NCBI RefSeq assembly: GCF_003265345.1
Contig: NZ_QFWW01000016.1
Coordinates: 1-51,356 of the forward strand
Reading direction: 5' to 3'
Length of the DNA stretch: 51,356 nucleotides
Origin: Lentzea terrae
GTDB lineage: Bacteria; Actinomycetota; Actinomycetes; Mycobacteriales; Pseudonocardiaceae
Shown piece by piece: positions 37,684-47,386 of the stretch; the stretch's first letter is position 1, and each line of letters begins with the position of its first letter. The translations under genes were made by a program, and so were the position numbers. The notes under the pieces were generated by a model. The model searched no databases. It was not told the origin of the DNA and saw only the letters and a program-made list of their open reading frames with translations.

Positions 37684-37752
37684 GCCGCTCGTCGGAACGC
37701 CGGTTCCCGCGGTGACCAGGACGTGGTTGACCTCAGCCACCTGGTTCACCGC
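37681..37752 (-). pseudogene. Remnant of an ltp2 3' end
   Basis: Read on the minus strand, these 72 bp encode 24 residues identical to ltp2 codons at 39403-39474 (from AVNQVAEVN to GVPTSGL). The two DNA copies differ at 5 of 72 positions, all silent third-codon changes. The frame then ends with GAS and a TAG at 37669-37671, inside the end of the Clp-N gene. Upstream of the fragment, homology stops abruptly. It is a decapitated tail with no start signal. Confidence 0.85.
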
Positions 37753-37782
37753 GGGACCGTCCCGTGCTCGCCAACGCGGTGC

Positions 37783-39335
<1,553 letters not shown>

Positions 39336-39366
39336 CCGGCAAGGCGCACCCGTCGAACGAAGACGT

Positions 39367-40527
39367 CTATGGTCGAACCGATTCGATGGAGTCGGCCAGT
39401 ACCAGGCCGCTGGTCGGGACGCCGGTGCCCGCGGTGACCAGGACGTGGTTCACCTCAGCCACCTGGTTCACCGCGGTGCCGCGCACCTGCCGGACACCCT
39501 CGGCGATGCCGTTCATGCCGTGCAGGTAGGCCTCACCGAGCTGACCGCCGTGCGGGTTGAGCGGCAACGTCCCGTCCAGTTCCAGCGCACCCGACGCCAC
39601 GAAGTCCTTGGCCTCGCCCCTTCCGCAGAAACCCAGCTCTTCGAGTTGAACGAGGACGAACGGTGTGAAGTGGTCGTAGAGCACCGCGACGTCCACATCG
39701 GACGGACCGATGCCCGACTTCTCCCACAGGCCTCGCGCCACCACGCCCATCTCGGGCAACCTGGTCAGGTCGTCGCGGTAGTAGCTGGTCATCGTGAACT
39801 GGTCCACGCTGCTGCCCTGCGTGGCAGCCTTGATGTGCGCGGGCTTGTTCGGCAGGTCGCGGGCGCGTTCTGGTGAAGTGACGACGATGGCCACGCCACC
39901 GTCGGTCTCCTGACAACAGTCGAGCAACCGCAACGGTTCCGAAATCCACCGAGACGCCTGGTGGTCGTCGAGCGTGATCGGCCGGTTGTGGAACCAGGCG
40001 TGCGGGTTGGTGGCGGCGTGCTTGCGGTCGATCACGGCGATCCGGCCGAAGTCTTCGCTCGTGGCGCCGTACTCGTGCATGTACCGCCGGGCGAACATCG
40101 CGACCATCGCGGCCGGCGTGCCCAGCCCCATCGGATACGACCAGCTGTTGTCGATGTTCACCGCCGCCGCCGTCTGCACCTGGCCGAACCGGTGCCCGGA
40201 CCGTTCGTTGAACGCGCGGTAGCACACGACGACCTTCGCCGCACCGGTCTCGACCGCCATCGCGGCCTGCTGCACCGTCGCGCAGGCCGCGCCGCCGCCG
40301 TAGTGGACGCGGCTGAAGAACGTCAGCTCCGGGATGCCCAGCTCGCGCGCCACCGCGATCTCGGCGTTGGTGTCCATGGTGAAGCTGACCAGACCGTCCA
40401 CATCAGACGGTTCCAGCCCGGCGTCCTGCAGTGCGGCCCGGACAGCTTCCGCGGCCAGCTGCAGTTCGCTGCGCCCGGAGTCCTTGGAGAAGTCGGTCGC
40501 GCCGATTCCCACGATCGCGGCGGTCAT
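39367..40527 (-). CDS. ltp2: Ltp2, steroid side-chain retro-aldolase
   Basis: 386 residues, thiolase-like (SCP-x) fold without thiolase chemistry: IVGIGATDFSKDSGRSELQLA, HYGGGAACATVQQAAMAV, VAVLYDHFTPFVLVQLEELGF with a conserved Tyr, and LNPHGGQLGEAYLHGMNG. Ltp2 cleaves the last three carbons of the side chain as propionyl-CoA, giving the 17-keto steroid, and works in complex with the DUF35 domain of ChsH2. The ATG overlaps the chsH1 stop by 4 nt. It is the last gene of the operon. Confidence 0.93.
   Translation of the reverse strand: MTAAIVGIGATDFSKDSGRSELQLAAEAVRAALQDAGLEPSDVDGLVSFTMDTNAEIAVARELGIPELTFFSRVHYGGGAACATVQQAAMAVETGAAKVVVCYRAFNERSGHRFGQVQTAAAVNIDNSWSYPMGLGTPAAMVAMFARRYMHEYGATSEDFGRIAVIDRKHAATNPHAWFHNRPITLDDHQASRWISEPLRLLDCCQETDGGVAIVVTSPERARDLPNKPAHIKAATQGSSVDQFTMTSYYRDDLTRLPEMGVVARGLWEKSGIGPSDVDVAVLYDHFTPFVLVQLEELGFCGRGEAKDFVASGALELDGTLPLNPHGGQLGEAYLHGMNGIAEGVRQVRGTAVNQVAEVNHVLVTAGTGVPTSGLVLADSIESVRP
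39373..39386. promoter_or_regulatory. Second LacI-like palindrome inside the ltp2 3' end
   Basis: TCGAACCGATTCGA (TCGAA and TTCGA arms) closely resembles the palindrome at 39263 and lies 111 bp from it, within the last codons of ltp2. It is a candidate auxiliary operator for looping. Confidence 0.45.
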
Positions 40528-40907
40528 GCCGGCACCTCGATCTTCACTGTTCCGGTGACGTGGTCACCGTGCCCGGTCCTGCCGACGACCTCGATGGTCA
40601 GGTCCTGATCGCTTCTGCCTATCACCTGGCCGAAGAACTTCAGCGTGTCGTAGGCGTAGCAGGGCGCGCCGAGCCGGATGTTCACCTGACGCACCAACGC
40701 CTCCGGGCCCGCCCAGTCCGTGACGTACCGCTGCACCAGGCCGGTGGTGGTCAGGATGTTGATGAAGATGTCCTTCGACCCGCGCTGGATCGCCAGGTCG
40801 CGGTCGTGGTGCACGTCCTGGAAGTCCCGCGTCGCGATCGCGGTGCTGATCACGAACGTGGGCGTGGCCTCGACGTGCCACTCCGGCAGGGAATCACCGA
40901 TCCGCAC
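40524..40907 (-). CDS. chsH1: ChsH1, MaoC-like hydratase subunit
   Basis: 127 residues, a single hot-dog domain with the catalytic helix region TRDFQDVHHDRDLAIQRGSK. It pairs with the MaoC domain of ChsH2 to hydrate the 3-oxo-4,17-pregnadiene-carboxyl-CoA made by ChsE1-ChsE2. The start overlaps chsH2 by 14 bp, as expected for subunits of one complex. Rv3541c is the counterpart. Confidence 0.92.
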   Translation of the reverse strand: MRIGDSLPEWHVEATPTFVISTAIATRDFQDVHHDRDLAIQRGSKDIFINILTTTGLVQRYVTDWAGPEALVRQVNIRLGAPCYAYDTLKFFGQVIGRSDQDLTIEVVGRTGHGDHVTGTVKIEVPA

Positions 40908-41781
40908 GGGGCCTCCAGCTCGGCATCGTCAGTTCGTCGTCGACCTTCGTGAACACGACCTCGACCGGTAGCCCGATGCTCGGTTCGCCGTCGAGCTCGC
41001 CGAGCATCCGCACGCCCTCGTCCAGTTCGACCAGGGCGACGACGAACGGGGTCTGCTTGCCCGGCACCTGCGGGTGGTGGTGCACGACGTAGCTGTAGAC
41101 CACGCCGCGGCCGTCCGAGACGAGGTACTTCGGTTTGGTGGCACCGCATTCCGGGCACATCGGGCCGGGTGGGTGGCGCAGCAGGCCGCAACCGCCGCAG
41201 CGTTGGATGCGCAGCTCACCTTCCCGGCAGCCGTCCCAGAAGTACTCGGTGTCGCGGTTGATCGAGGGCCTGATCGCCTGTGCTTTTGGTGCTTCTGGTT
41301 GCTGCACCGCTTTCTCGGCCGGGCGGAACTTCAACACCCGGAACCGCATCTCGGCCACCGGCTCGTCCCCGACGTACCAGGTACTCCTCGTCGTGACGAA
41401 CCAACCCTCGCCCAGCGCCGTCTTCTTCGGCCCCGTCACGTCCTCCAACGTCGACGTCACCGACAGGTGCTCACCCACGCGCAAATACCGGTGGTACGTC
41501 TGGTCGCTGTTCGTCGCCACGACCGACGTGAACCCGGCCTCGTCCAGGATCTTCATCATCGCGCCGAGCGGGTCGTCCAGCGTGCGCTGCCCGTGCAGCC
41601 CACCCATCGTCCACACCTGGACCATCGCGGGCGGCGCGACCTCGGTGTAGCCGGGATGCCGGTCGCCGAGCGCCTCCAGCCAGTTGTTGATCATCGGCAG
41701 GTTGACCGGATCCCGCGCCAGCCGTGGCGCCGACTCGCCCTGTTCGGCGATGCGCGCCGCTTCTTTCTCGATGTCGATCAT
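40894..41781 (-). CDS. chsH2: ChsH2, MaoC-DUF35 fusion subunit
   Basis: 295 residues. The N-terminal MaoC-like domain covers about 1-165. The C-terminal DUF35 part has a rubredoxin-like zinc ribbon, RCGGCGLLRHPPGPMCPECG (about 205-224), then an OB fold. In homologues the MaoC half forms the hydratase with ChsH1 and the DUF35 half binds and activates Ltp2. The ATG at 41781 overlaps the chsE2 stop by 4 nt. Confidence 0.93.
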   Translation of the reverse strand: MIDIEKEAARIAEQGESAPRLARDPVNLPMINNWLEALGDRHPGYTEVAPPAMVQVWTMGGLHGQRTLDDPLGAMMKILDEAGFTSVVATNSDQTYHRYLRVGEHLSVTSTLEDVTGPKKTALGEGWFVTTRSTWYVGDEPVAEMRFRVLKFRPAEKAVQQPEAPKAQAIRPSINRDTEYFWDGCREGELRIQRCGGCGLLRHPPGPMCPECGATKPKYLVSDGRGVVYSYVVHHHPQVPGKQTPFVVALVELDEGVRMLGELDGEPSIGLPVEVVFTKVDDELTMPSWRPRADR

Positions 41782-42905
41782 CGCACCACCCGTGGTAGGC
41801 CGAGCCCGATGTTCGCGATCAGCTCGCGCTGGATCTCGTTCACGCCCCCGCCGAACGTGAGCACGAGGTTGCGGCGCGCCTGCACGTCCAGCCACCGCAC
41901 CAGTTCCGCGTCGGCGCCGTGCCGTCCGACCAGCTCGTCCAGCAGCCTGCCGACGCGCTGGGTGCGGTCCGCGGCGAACACCTTGGTCGCCGAAGCGTCC
42001 GCAACCGACACCTCGCCGCTCGCGACCTGCCAGTTGAGCAGCTCGTTCACCCGGTGCACGGCCCGCGCCTCCGCCAACGCCCGGCGCACGTCCGGCAGAT
42101 CGAGCAACTCGCGTTCGGCGGCCCAGCTGTGGACCCGCTCGAGCAGCGCGCCGAGCCTGCCGGACGGCCCGAGCATCACGCGCTCGTGGTTGAGCTGGGT
42201 GGTGATCAGCCGCCAGCCCTTGTCCTCCTCGCCCACTCGCCTGTTCAAAGGCACTCGCACGTCGTTGTAGTAGGTCGCGTTGACGTGATGTGCGCCGTCG
42301 CACGTGATGATCGGCGTCCACGAGTAGCCGGGGTCCTGGGTGTCGACGATCAGGATCGTGATGCCCTTGTGCCGCGAGTCCGGCGCACCGGTGCGGCAGG
42401 CCAGCCACACGTAGTCGGCGTCGTGCCCGCCCGTCGTGAACGTCTTCTGCCCGTTGACGACGTAGTGATCACCATCGCGAACCGCCTTGGTGCGCAACGC
42501 GGCCAGGTCGGTGCCCGCCTCCGGTTCGGTGTAGCCGATGGCGAAGTGGAGGTCGCCGCTGAGGATGCGCGGCAGGAAGAAGTCCTTCTGCTCCTGCGTG
42601 CCGAACGCCTGCAACGTCGGCCCGACCGTCTGCAGCGTCACGTACGGCAGCGGGACGTCCGCGCGCGCCGCCTCGTTGACGAAGATCTGCTGCTCGACCG
42701 GCCCGAAGCCGAGGCCCCCGTACTCGACCGGCCACCCGACGCCGAGCCTGCCGTCGCGTCCGAGCCTGCGCACCAGCTCGCGGTAGGTCGCGCCGTGCCG
42801 TTCGGTCAGCATCGCCTCGCGTTCCAGCGGCGACATGACGCCGGCGAAGTACTCGCGCAGCTCGTCGCGCAGTTTCCGTTGTGCGGCGGTGAGATCAATG
42901 AACAT
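41778..42905 (-). CDS. chsE2: ChsE2 (FadE29) acyl-CoA dehydrogenase subunit
   Basis: 375 residues with the complete ACAD fold: LGVGWPVEYGGLGFGPVEQQ, FAIGYTEPEAGTDLAALRTKA, YVVNGQKTFTTGGHDADYVW, and a C-terminal LTFGGGVNEIQRELIANIGLGLPR. It forms an alpha2beta2 heterotetramer with ChsE1 and dehydrogenates the three-carbon side chain of the 22-carbon steroid CoA ester. It overlaps chsE1 by 11 bp and chsH2 by 4 bp. Confidence 0.92.
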   Translation of the reverse strand: MFIDLTAAQRKLRDELREYFAGVMSPLEREAMLTERHGATYRELVRRLGRDGRLGVGWPVEYGGLGFGPVEQQIFVNEAARADVPLPYVTLQTVGPTLQAFGTQEQKDFFLPRILSGDLHFAIGYTEPEAGTDLAALRTKAVRDGDHYVVNGQKTFTTGGHDADYVWLACRTGAPDSRHKGITILIVDTQDPGYSWTPIITCDGAHHVNATYYNDVRVPLNRRVGEEDKGWRLITTQLNHERVMLGPSGRLGALLERVHSWAAERELLDLPDVRRALAEARAVHRVNELLNWQVASGEVSVADASATKVFAADRTQRVGRLLDELVGRHGADAELVRWLDVQARRNLVLTFGGGVNEIQRELIANIGLGLPRVVR

Positions 42906-43851
42906 CGATGGCCCCCAAGCGGTGCTCCACTCCGCCGACGAACCGCGTCAGCTCCTTGGCCATGCCGTAGTAGCGGTGCATCGGGTAGGTGATGTCGAGA
43001 CCGAGTCCGCCGTGCAGGTGGTGGCAGGTGTGAACGGCGGGCAGCGCTTCCGCCGCCAACCAGTACGCCGCAACATCAAGATCGCCCTCGTCGAGGCTCC
43101 AGCACGCAGTCAACGTCGCCAGGTGCAGGGTGCGGGACGCGATGTAGACGTCCGCGACCTGGCACGCAGCTGCTTGGAACGTCGACAGCGGCTTGCCGAA
43201 CTGGTGGCGGGTGCCAACGTGCTGCACGGTCAGATCAAGCGCTCCGGCAAGCACACCGTCCGCCACCGCACACGCCCCGGCCAGGGCGAACCGGCGCAAA
43301 TCCGCGCCGTGCAACTCGTCCCCGCGGGCACCGTCGAGGCGCACCGTTCCGTCCGAAATGGACACACCTGACTGCGCCGGATCCACGACGAAGACCCCGG
43401 CGTCGGTGCTGACGAGAATCCGTCGCGCCTCGGCTGCGTGCGGCACGTTGATCTTCACACCGGAAATGCCGTCCGGTCCCGCCGTCGTGCTCGGCCGGGC
43501 CGGTAGCGGTGCCGACGGCTCGCTCAATGCGGCCGTCAGCACGCCGTGCTGCTCGCTCACCAGCGGCAGCAACTCGTCCTGCTGCTCGGGAGTGCCGTGT
43601 GCGACGATCGGCAGCACGCCCAACGCGAGCGTCGCCAGCGCCGGCACGTCCACTGCCCGCCGCCCGACCTCGGTGAGCAGCACGGCGGTTTCCAGCACGC
43701 CGAGCCCATCGCCACCCAGTCGTTCCGGTACGGCCAGGGACAGCAATCCCGCCTCTCCCAAGGCTTTCCAGGGGGTGTCGCTCTCCCTGCCCAGCACGTC
43801 GGCCGCCAACCGCGCGATCTCCAGTTGGGTTTCATCAAGACTGAAGTCCAT
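42895..43851 (-). CDS. chsE1: ChsE1 (FadE28) acyl-CoA dehydrogenase subunit
   Basis: 318 residues. The N-terminal helix domain starts MDFSLDETQLEIARLAADVL, and the C-terminal domain has GTRHQFGKPLSTFQAAACQVADV and HHLHGGLGLDITYPMHRYY. The reduced middle domain is usual for the partner subunit. With ChsE2 it forms the heterotetramer acting on the C3 side chain. ATG 43851 shares its base with the upstream stop (TGATG), so all genes of this operon are coupled. Confidence 0.9.
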   Translation of the reverse strand: MDFSLDETQLEIARLAADVLGRESDTPWKALGEAGLLSLAVPERLGGDGLGVLETAVLLTEVGRRAVDVPALATLALGVLPIVAHGTPEQQDELLPLVSEQHGVLTAALSEPSAPLPARPSTTAGPDGISGVKINVPHAAEARRILVSTDAGVFVVDPAQSGVSISDGTVRLDGARGDELHGADLRRFALAGACAVADGVLAGALDLTVQHVGTRHQFGKPLSTFQAAACQVADVYIASRTLHLATLTACWSLDEGDLDVAAYWLAAEALPAVHTCHHLHGGLGLDITYPMHRYYGMAKELTRFVGGVEHRLGAIDVH

Positions 43852-45752
43852 CAAGGCTCCCTCGGCAGACCGAGAATTCGCTCTCCCGCCAGGTTCATCA
43901 GCACCTGCGTGGTCCCGCCCGCGATGCTCAGACACCGCGTGAGCAGGAACTCGTAGATCTCCTGACCGTTCACCGCACCGTCCGGCCCGAGCAGCTCGAC
44001 CGCGAACTCCGCGACGTCCTGCCGTTGCCGCACCCCGACCAGCTTCCGCACGCTGGACTCCGCGCCCGGCTCCTGTCCGCTCAGCACCCGCAGACTCGCG
44101 CGCTGGTCCAGCGTCGCGACCGCGAGCCCTTGCGCCACCAGCTCTCCCAGCCGTTCCGCGTGGTCAGCGGCAACGTCCGACTGCAAAACCCGTTCGAGCG
44201 ACTCGCCCAGGGACGACCCCATCGCGACCCGTTCGTTCGCGAGGGTCGTGCGCGCCAGCCGCCACCCGTCGTTCACGGAACCGACCACGCACGAGTCGGG
44301 CACGAACACGTCGTCCAGGAAGACCTCGTTGAACCGGGCGTCGCCGGTGATCTCCCGCAACGGCCGGATCTCGACGCCGGACGACCGCATGTCCACCAGG
44401 AAGTACGTGATGCCCTTGTGCTTCGGCACCGACGAGTCCGTGCGGGCCAGGCAGATCGCCCAGTCGGCCTCGTGCGCGAGTGACGTCCACACCTTCTGCC
44501 CGGTGATCCGCCAGCCGCCGTCCACCCGGACGGCCTTGGTGCGCAACGACGCCAGGTCCGACCCGGCCTCCGGCTCGCTGAACAGCTGACACCAGGTGAG
44601 CGAGCCGCGCAGGGTCGGCCGCACGAACCGTTCCTGCTGCTCAGGCGTTCCGTGCCGGAGGATCGTCGGCCCTGCCCAGCCGCCGATCACCAGGTCCGGC
44701 CGGCGCACCCCGGCGCGAGCGAACTCGTCGTCGATCACCAACTGCCGGGCCGGGTCGGCGTCCAGCCCGTACGGCCGCGGCCAGTGCGGCACGAGATAAC
44801 CGCTGTCCGCCAGCCGTTCCCGCTGCTCCGCCACGTCCAACTGAGCGAGCTCCGCTGCGAACGCCCGCACCTCGGGATCACCCGAGAACTCGACCGCGTG
44901 CGACCGCCGCATCCCCTGCAACGCCAGTTCCGCGACGCGCCGCCGCCACCGCGCGACACCGCCCGCCAACTGCTGCAAGGCCAACGCCCGGCGCAGATAG
45001 CGGTGCGCGTCGTGCTCCCAGGTGAAACCGATTCCACCCAGGACCTGGATGCAGTCCTTGGCATTCCGGACCGCCGCGTCCAGGGCGACGGCCGCCGCAA
45101 CCGCGGCAGCCAGCGGATGTTCGTCCTCACCGACCGACGAAGCCGCGTCCCACGCGACCGACGAAGCCTGCTCGGCCCGGCACAGCATCTCCACGCACAG
45201 GTGCTTCACGGCCTGGAACGACCCGATCGCACGCCCGAACTGCTGACGCTGCTTGGCATACGAGACCGCGGTGTTCAGGCACCACGCCGCGACGCCGCTC
45301 GCCTCGGTCGCCATCAACGTCACCGCGAGGTCCGTCGGATCAGCGACCGCAACCCCCGGCGAGTTCACCACCACCGACCCCAGCGACCGCGAGAGGTCCA
45401 CCGCGTCCAGCGGCGTCACGGTCACGTCAGCAGCCGGCACGAGCATCCAGGAGTCCGTCCGCACCAGCAGATGCGTCGCCTCGGCCGCACCGATCACGTG
45501 TTGAGACGAAAATCCGAACCCGGCGACTCCCTCGAAACCGGGCTGCAGCACCGACACCAGCGCCGTGGGCAGCAACGGCCCCGGCACCAGGTTCTCGGCC
45601 GCCCGCTCCAGCATCACCGCGAGATCGGCGACCGTGCCGCCCTCCCGCGTCACCTCGAAGAACCCGACCCGGACGAGGTCGGCCCACTCGCCCTTGGCCG
45701 CGTCCACGCTGTCGCGCAACGCGCGTTGTTCCCCGGTCGTGGCGATCGGCAT
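43851..45752 (-). CDS. chsE3: ChsE3 (FadE34), fused double acyl-CoA dehydrogenase
   Basis: 633 residues: two ACAD units in one chain. The first ends in a partner-type domain (RQQFGRAIGSFQAVKHLCVEM, LGGIGFTWEHDAHRYLRRAL, about 165-260). The second is a complete catalytic unit (WCQLFSEPEAGSDLASLRTKA, ITGQKVWTSLAHEADWAICLA, GGTTQVLMNLAGERILGLPREP). This is the FadE34/ChsE3 design acting on the five-carbon side chain. It is about 80 residues shorter than the roughly 711 of M. tuberculosis, the loss falling in the first N-terminal helical domain. It is divergent from kstR, and a KstR box lies 30 nt upstream. Confidence 0.88.
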   Translation of the reverse strand: MPIATTGEQRALRDSVDAAKGEWADLVRVGFFEVTREGGTVADLAVMLERAAENLVPGPLLPTALVSVLQPGFEGVAGFGFSSQHVIGAAEATHLLVRTDSWMLVPAADVTVTPLDAVDLSRSLGSVVVNSPGVAVADPTDLAVTLMATEASGVAAWCLNTAVSYAKQRQQFGRAIGSFQAVKHLCVEMLCRAEQASSVAWDAASSVGEDEHPLAAAVAAAVALDAAVRNAKDCIQVLGGIGFTWEHDAHRYLRRALALQQLAGGVARWRRRVAELALQGMRRSHAVEFSGDPEVRAFAAELAQLDVAEQRERLADSGYLVPHWPRPYGLDADPARQLVIDDEFARAGVRRPDLVIGGWAGPTILRHGTPEQQERFVRPTLRGSLTWCQLFSEPEAGSDLASLRTKAVRVDGGWRITGQKVWTSLAHEADWAICLARTDSSVPKHKGITYFLVDMRSSGVEIRPLREITGDARFNEVFLDDVFVPDSCVVGSVNDGWRLARTTLANERVAMGSSLGESLERVLQSDVAADHAERLGELVAQGLAVATLDQRASLRVLSGQEPGAESSVRKLVGVRQRQDVAEFAVELLGPDGAVNGQEIYEFLLTRCLSIAGGTTQVLMNLAGERILGLPREP

Positions 45753-45782
45753 GCAGCCTCCTCCAATACGTGAAGGAGTTTA

Positions 45783-45796
45783 TAGAACGTGTTCTA
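45783..45796. promoter_or_regulatory. KstR operator (chsE3 side)
   Basis: TAGAACGTGTTCTA is a perfect palindrome and a perfect match to TnnAACnnGTTnnA. It stands 30 nt upstream of the chsE3 start and controls the side-chain operon. Confidence 0.92.
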
Positions 45797-45850
45797 ATTC
45801 TAGCAACAGATCATGGCCGGGATACCGATCGAGTATGATGCGGAGGCAGC

Positions 45851-45864
45851 TGCAACACGTTTCA
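45851..45864. promoter_or_regulatory. Second KstR operator (kstR side)
   Basis: TGCAACACGTTTCA fits TnnAACnnGTTnnA at all fixed bases. Its last base overlaps the start of the kstR ribosome binding site (AGGAGGA, 45864-45870), so bound KstR would block kstR itself. Its start lies 68 bp from that of the first box. Confidence 0.75.
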
Positions 45865-45878
45865 GGAGGATCATCTCC

Positions 45879-46487
45879 GTGTCACCTTCGAAGTCGCGCA
45901 CGGACGCGCTCATGGCGGGCGAGGAGCTCAGCTCCGCGGCCCAGCGCGAGCGCCGCAAGCGGATCGTCGACGCGACCATCGCGCTGGCGTCCAAGGGCGG
46001 GTTCGACGCCGTCCAGATGCGCGCCGTGGCCGACCGGGCGGACGTCGCCCTGGGCACGTTGTACCGCTACTTCCCGTCGAAGGTCCACCTGCTCGTGTCC
46101 AGCCTCGGCGTGGAACTGGAGCGCGCCCAGGAGAAGATGGACCGCGCCACCGTCCCCGGCGACAGCCCCTACGAGCGCGTGCTGTTCGTGCTCGGCCGCA
46201 TCACCCGCGGCCTGCAGCGCAACCCGCACCTCACCGAGGCGATGACGCGCGCGTTCACCTTCGCCGACGCCTCCGCGGGCGCCGAGGTCGACCGCGTGGC
46301 GTGGCTGATGGAGAGCATGTTCACCCGCGCGATGAGCGACGAGGAGCCGACCGACGAGCAGAAGGCCATCGCGCGCGTGATCGGCGACGTGTGGCTGTCG
46401 AACCTGGTCGCCTGGGTCACCCGTCGCGCCACGGCCACCGACGTCGCGAACCGCCTCGAGCTCACGGTGCGCCTGCTGCTGAAGTAG
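45879..46487 (+). CDS. kstR: KstR, TetR-family repressor of the cholesterol regulon
   Basis: 202 residues from GTG 45879, chosen because AGGAGGA lies 8 nt upstream; the ATG at 45813 lacks a site. The HTH reads ASKGGFDAVQMRAVADRADV, then ALGTLYRYFPSKVHLLVSSL, nearly the KstR signature. The ligand domain keeps QRNPHLTEAMTRAFTFADAS and VIGDVWLSNLVAWVTRRATATDV. KstR binds 3-oxo-cholestenoyl-CoA-type esters and then leaves its operators. Like its mycobacterial homologue it is divergent from chsE3/fadE34 and probably autoregulated. Confidence 0.95.
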   Translation: MSPSKSRTDALMAGEELSSAAQRERRKRIVDATIALASKGGFDAVQMRAVADRADVALGTLYRYFPSKVHLLVSSLGVELERAQEKMDRATVPGDSPYERVLFVLGRITRGLQRNPHLTEAMTRAFTFADASAGAEVDRVAWLMESMFTRAMSDEEPTDEQKAIARVIGDVWLSNLVAWVTRRATATDVANRLELTVRLLLK

Positions 46488-46506
46488 GTCGTCCTGCGGG
46501 ATGACC
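46487..46506 (+). terminator. Short hairpin after kstR
   Basis: GGTCGTC and GATGACC pair over 7 bp (one G.T) across a 6-nt loop directly after the kstR stop. The stem is short and lacks a T run, so it is a modest candidate. Confidence 0.35.
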
Positions 46507-46563
46507 CCGGAGTCACACCCCCGAACGATGCCGGTGCACGCCGTGCGCCCTACCGTCTGTCCT

Positions 46564-46968
46564 ATGAAGACGCTCGTGGTGGTACTCGGCCTGCTGGCCG
46601 TGATCGCCGGTGGCACGGTTTTCCTGGTGCAGCAGTTCGGTGGCTGGAACACGCTGGTCGGCAAGGCCTGGGCCGTCACCTACGAGGTGACGACCGAACC
46701 GGCCGCCGACCTGCCCATGCGGATCGAGTACCTGGAGAACCCCGACCGCTACCGGAAGGAATCGCCGCACGTCATCTCGAAGGCCACCACCGTCCCGTTC
46801 CAGTACGAGGCGGTCATCAACGCCGGTGAGAAGGCAGAAGTCAGCGCGACTCCTGCCGGCAACCAGGTGCTGACGTGCCGCATCCTGCTCGACGGCGTGA
46901 AGGTGCTCACGAGCGCGACGGCCAAACCCGGCGAGAAGGTTACCTGCGAGACGGTGACCGCGAGCTGA
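46564..46968 (+). CDS. MmpS-like membrane-anchored protein
   Basis: 134 residues from ATG 46564. One N-terminal transmembrane segment (TLVVVLGLLAVIAGGTVFLV) is followed by an extracytoplasmic beta domain with VTYEVTTEPAADLPMRIEYLE, VPFQYEAVINAGEKAEVSATP and CRILLDGVKV, the arrangement of mycobacterial MmpS accessory proteins. Two Cys (in LTCRILL and VTCET) could form a disulfide. No MmpL transporter gene is adjacent. A role in lipid handling at the membrane is only inferred from the family. Confidence 0.65.
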   Translation: MKTLVVVLGLLAVIAGGTVFLVQQFGGWNTLVGKAWAVTYEVTTEPAADLPMRIEYLENPDRYRKESPHVISKATTVPFQYEAVINAGEKAEVSATPAGNQVLTCRILLDGVKVLTSATAKPGEKVTCETVTAS

Positions 46969-46970
46969 GC

Positions 46971-47267
46971 TCACGCGGGCAGCATCGGTGCGGCCGCGAG
47001 GCCGAGTGGACGTTCGGCGAACGCCCGCTCCGCATCCACGGCGTAGCAGCGGTTCTCGCTCGCGTCGCCCAGGACCGAGTCGACCCAGCCCTGGACCGAC
47101 GCGAGAGTGTCCGCCTCCCACAGGCAGGTCACGAGGCTCAGGTCCTGGGCAGGGTAGAACTGGAGCACCTTGACGCTCGTGGGAGCGCCGTCGCCGGAGA
47201 TGAGCCGCTGCCCGCGCTGCAAGGCGTTCTCGGGGTTCTTGATGTGGTGGTGGACGATGACGTACAT
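46971..47267 (-). CDS. Small unknown protein, possible ferredoxin-like fold
   Basis: 98 residues from ATG 47267. The alternation MYVIVHHHIKNPENAL, SVKVLQFYPAQDLSLVTCLWEA, SVQGWVDSVLG, ENRCYAVDAERAF suggests the dimeric alpha/beta-barrel (DUF3303-like) pattern of small stress or monooxygenase-like proteins. It has no signal peptide. It ends only 2 bp from the convergent MmpS-like gene. I cannot assign a function. Confidence 0.6.
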   Translation of the reverse strand: MYVIVHHHIKNPENALQRGQRLISGDGAPTSVKVLQFYPAQDLSLVTCLWEADTLASVQGWVDSVLGDASENRCYAVDAERAFAERPLGLAAAPMLPA

Positions 47268-47386
47268 GACGTGCCTCCTCGTGCTGGAACCGATGGGCAC
47301 GACGCTAGGCAGGACGGACCAGGGCCCGCCTCGCTCGGACTGACCAATCCCGGTTCGAGGCCGGTCACCAGGATTGACCACGAGCC

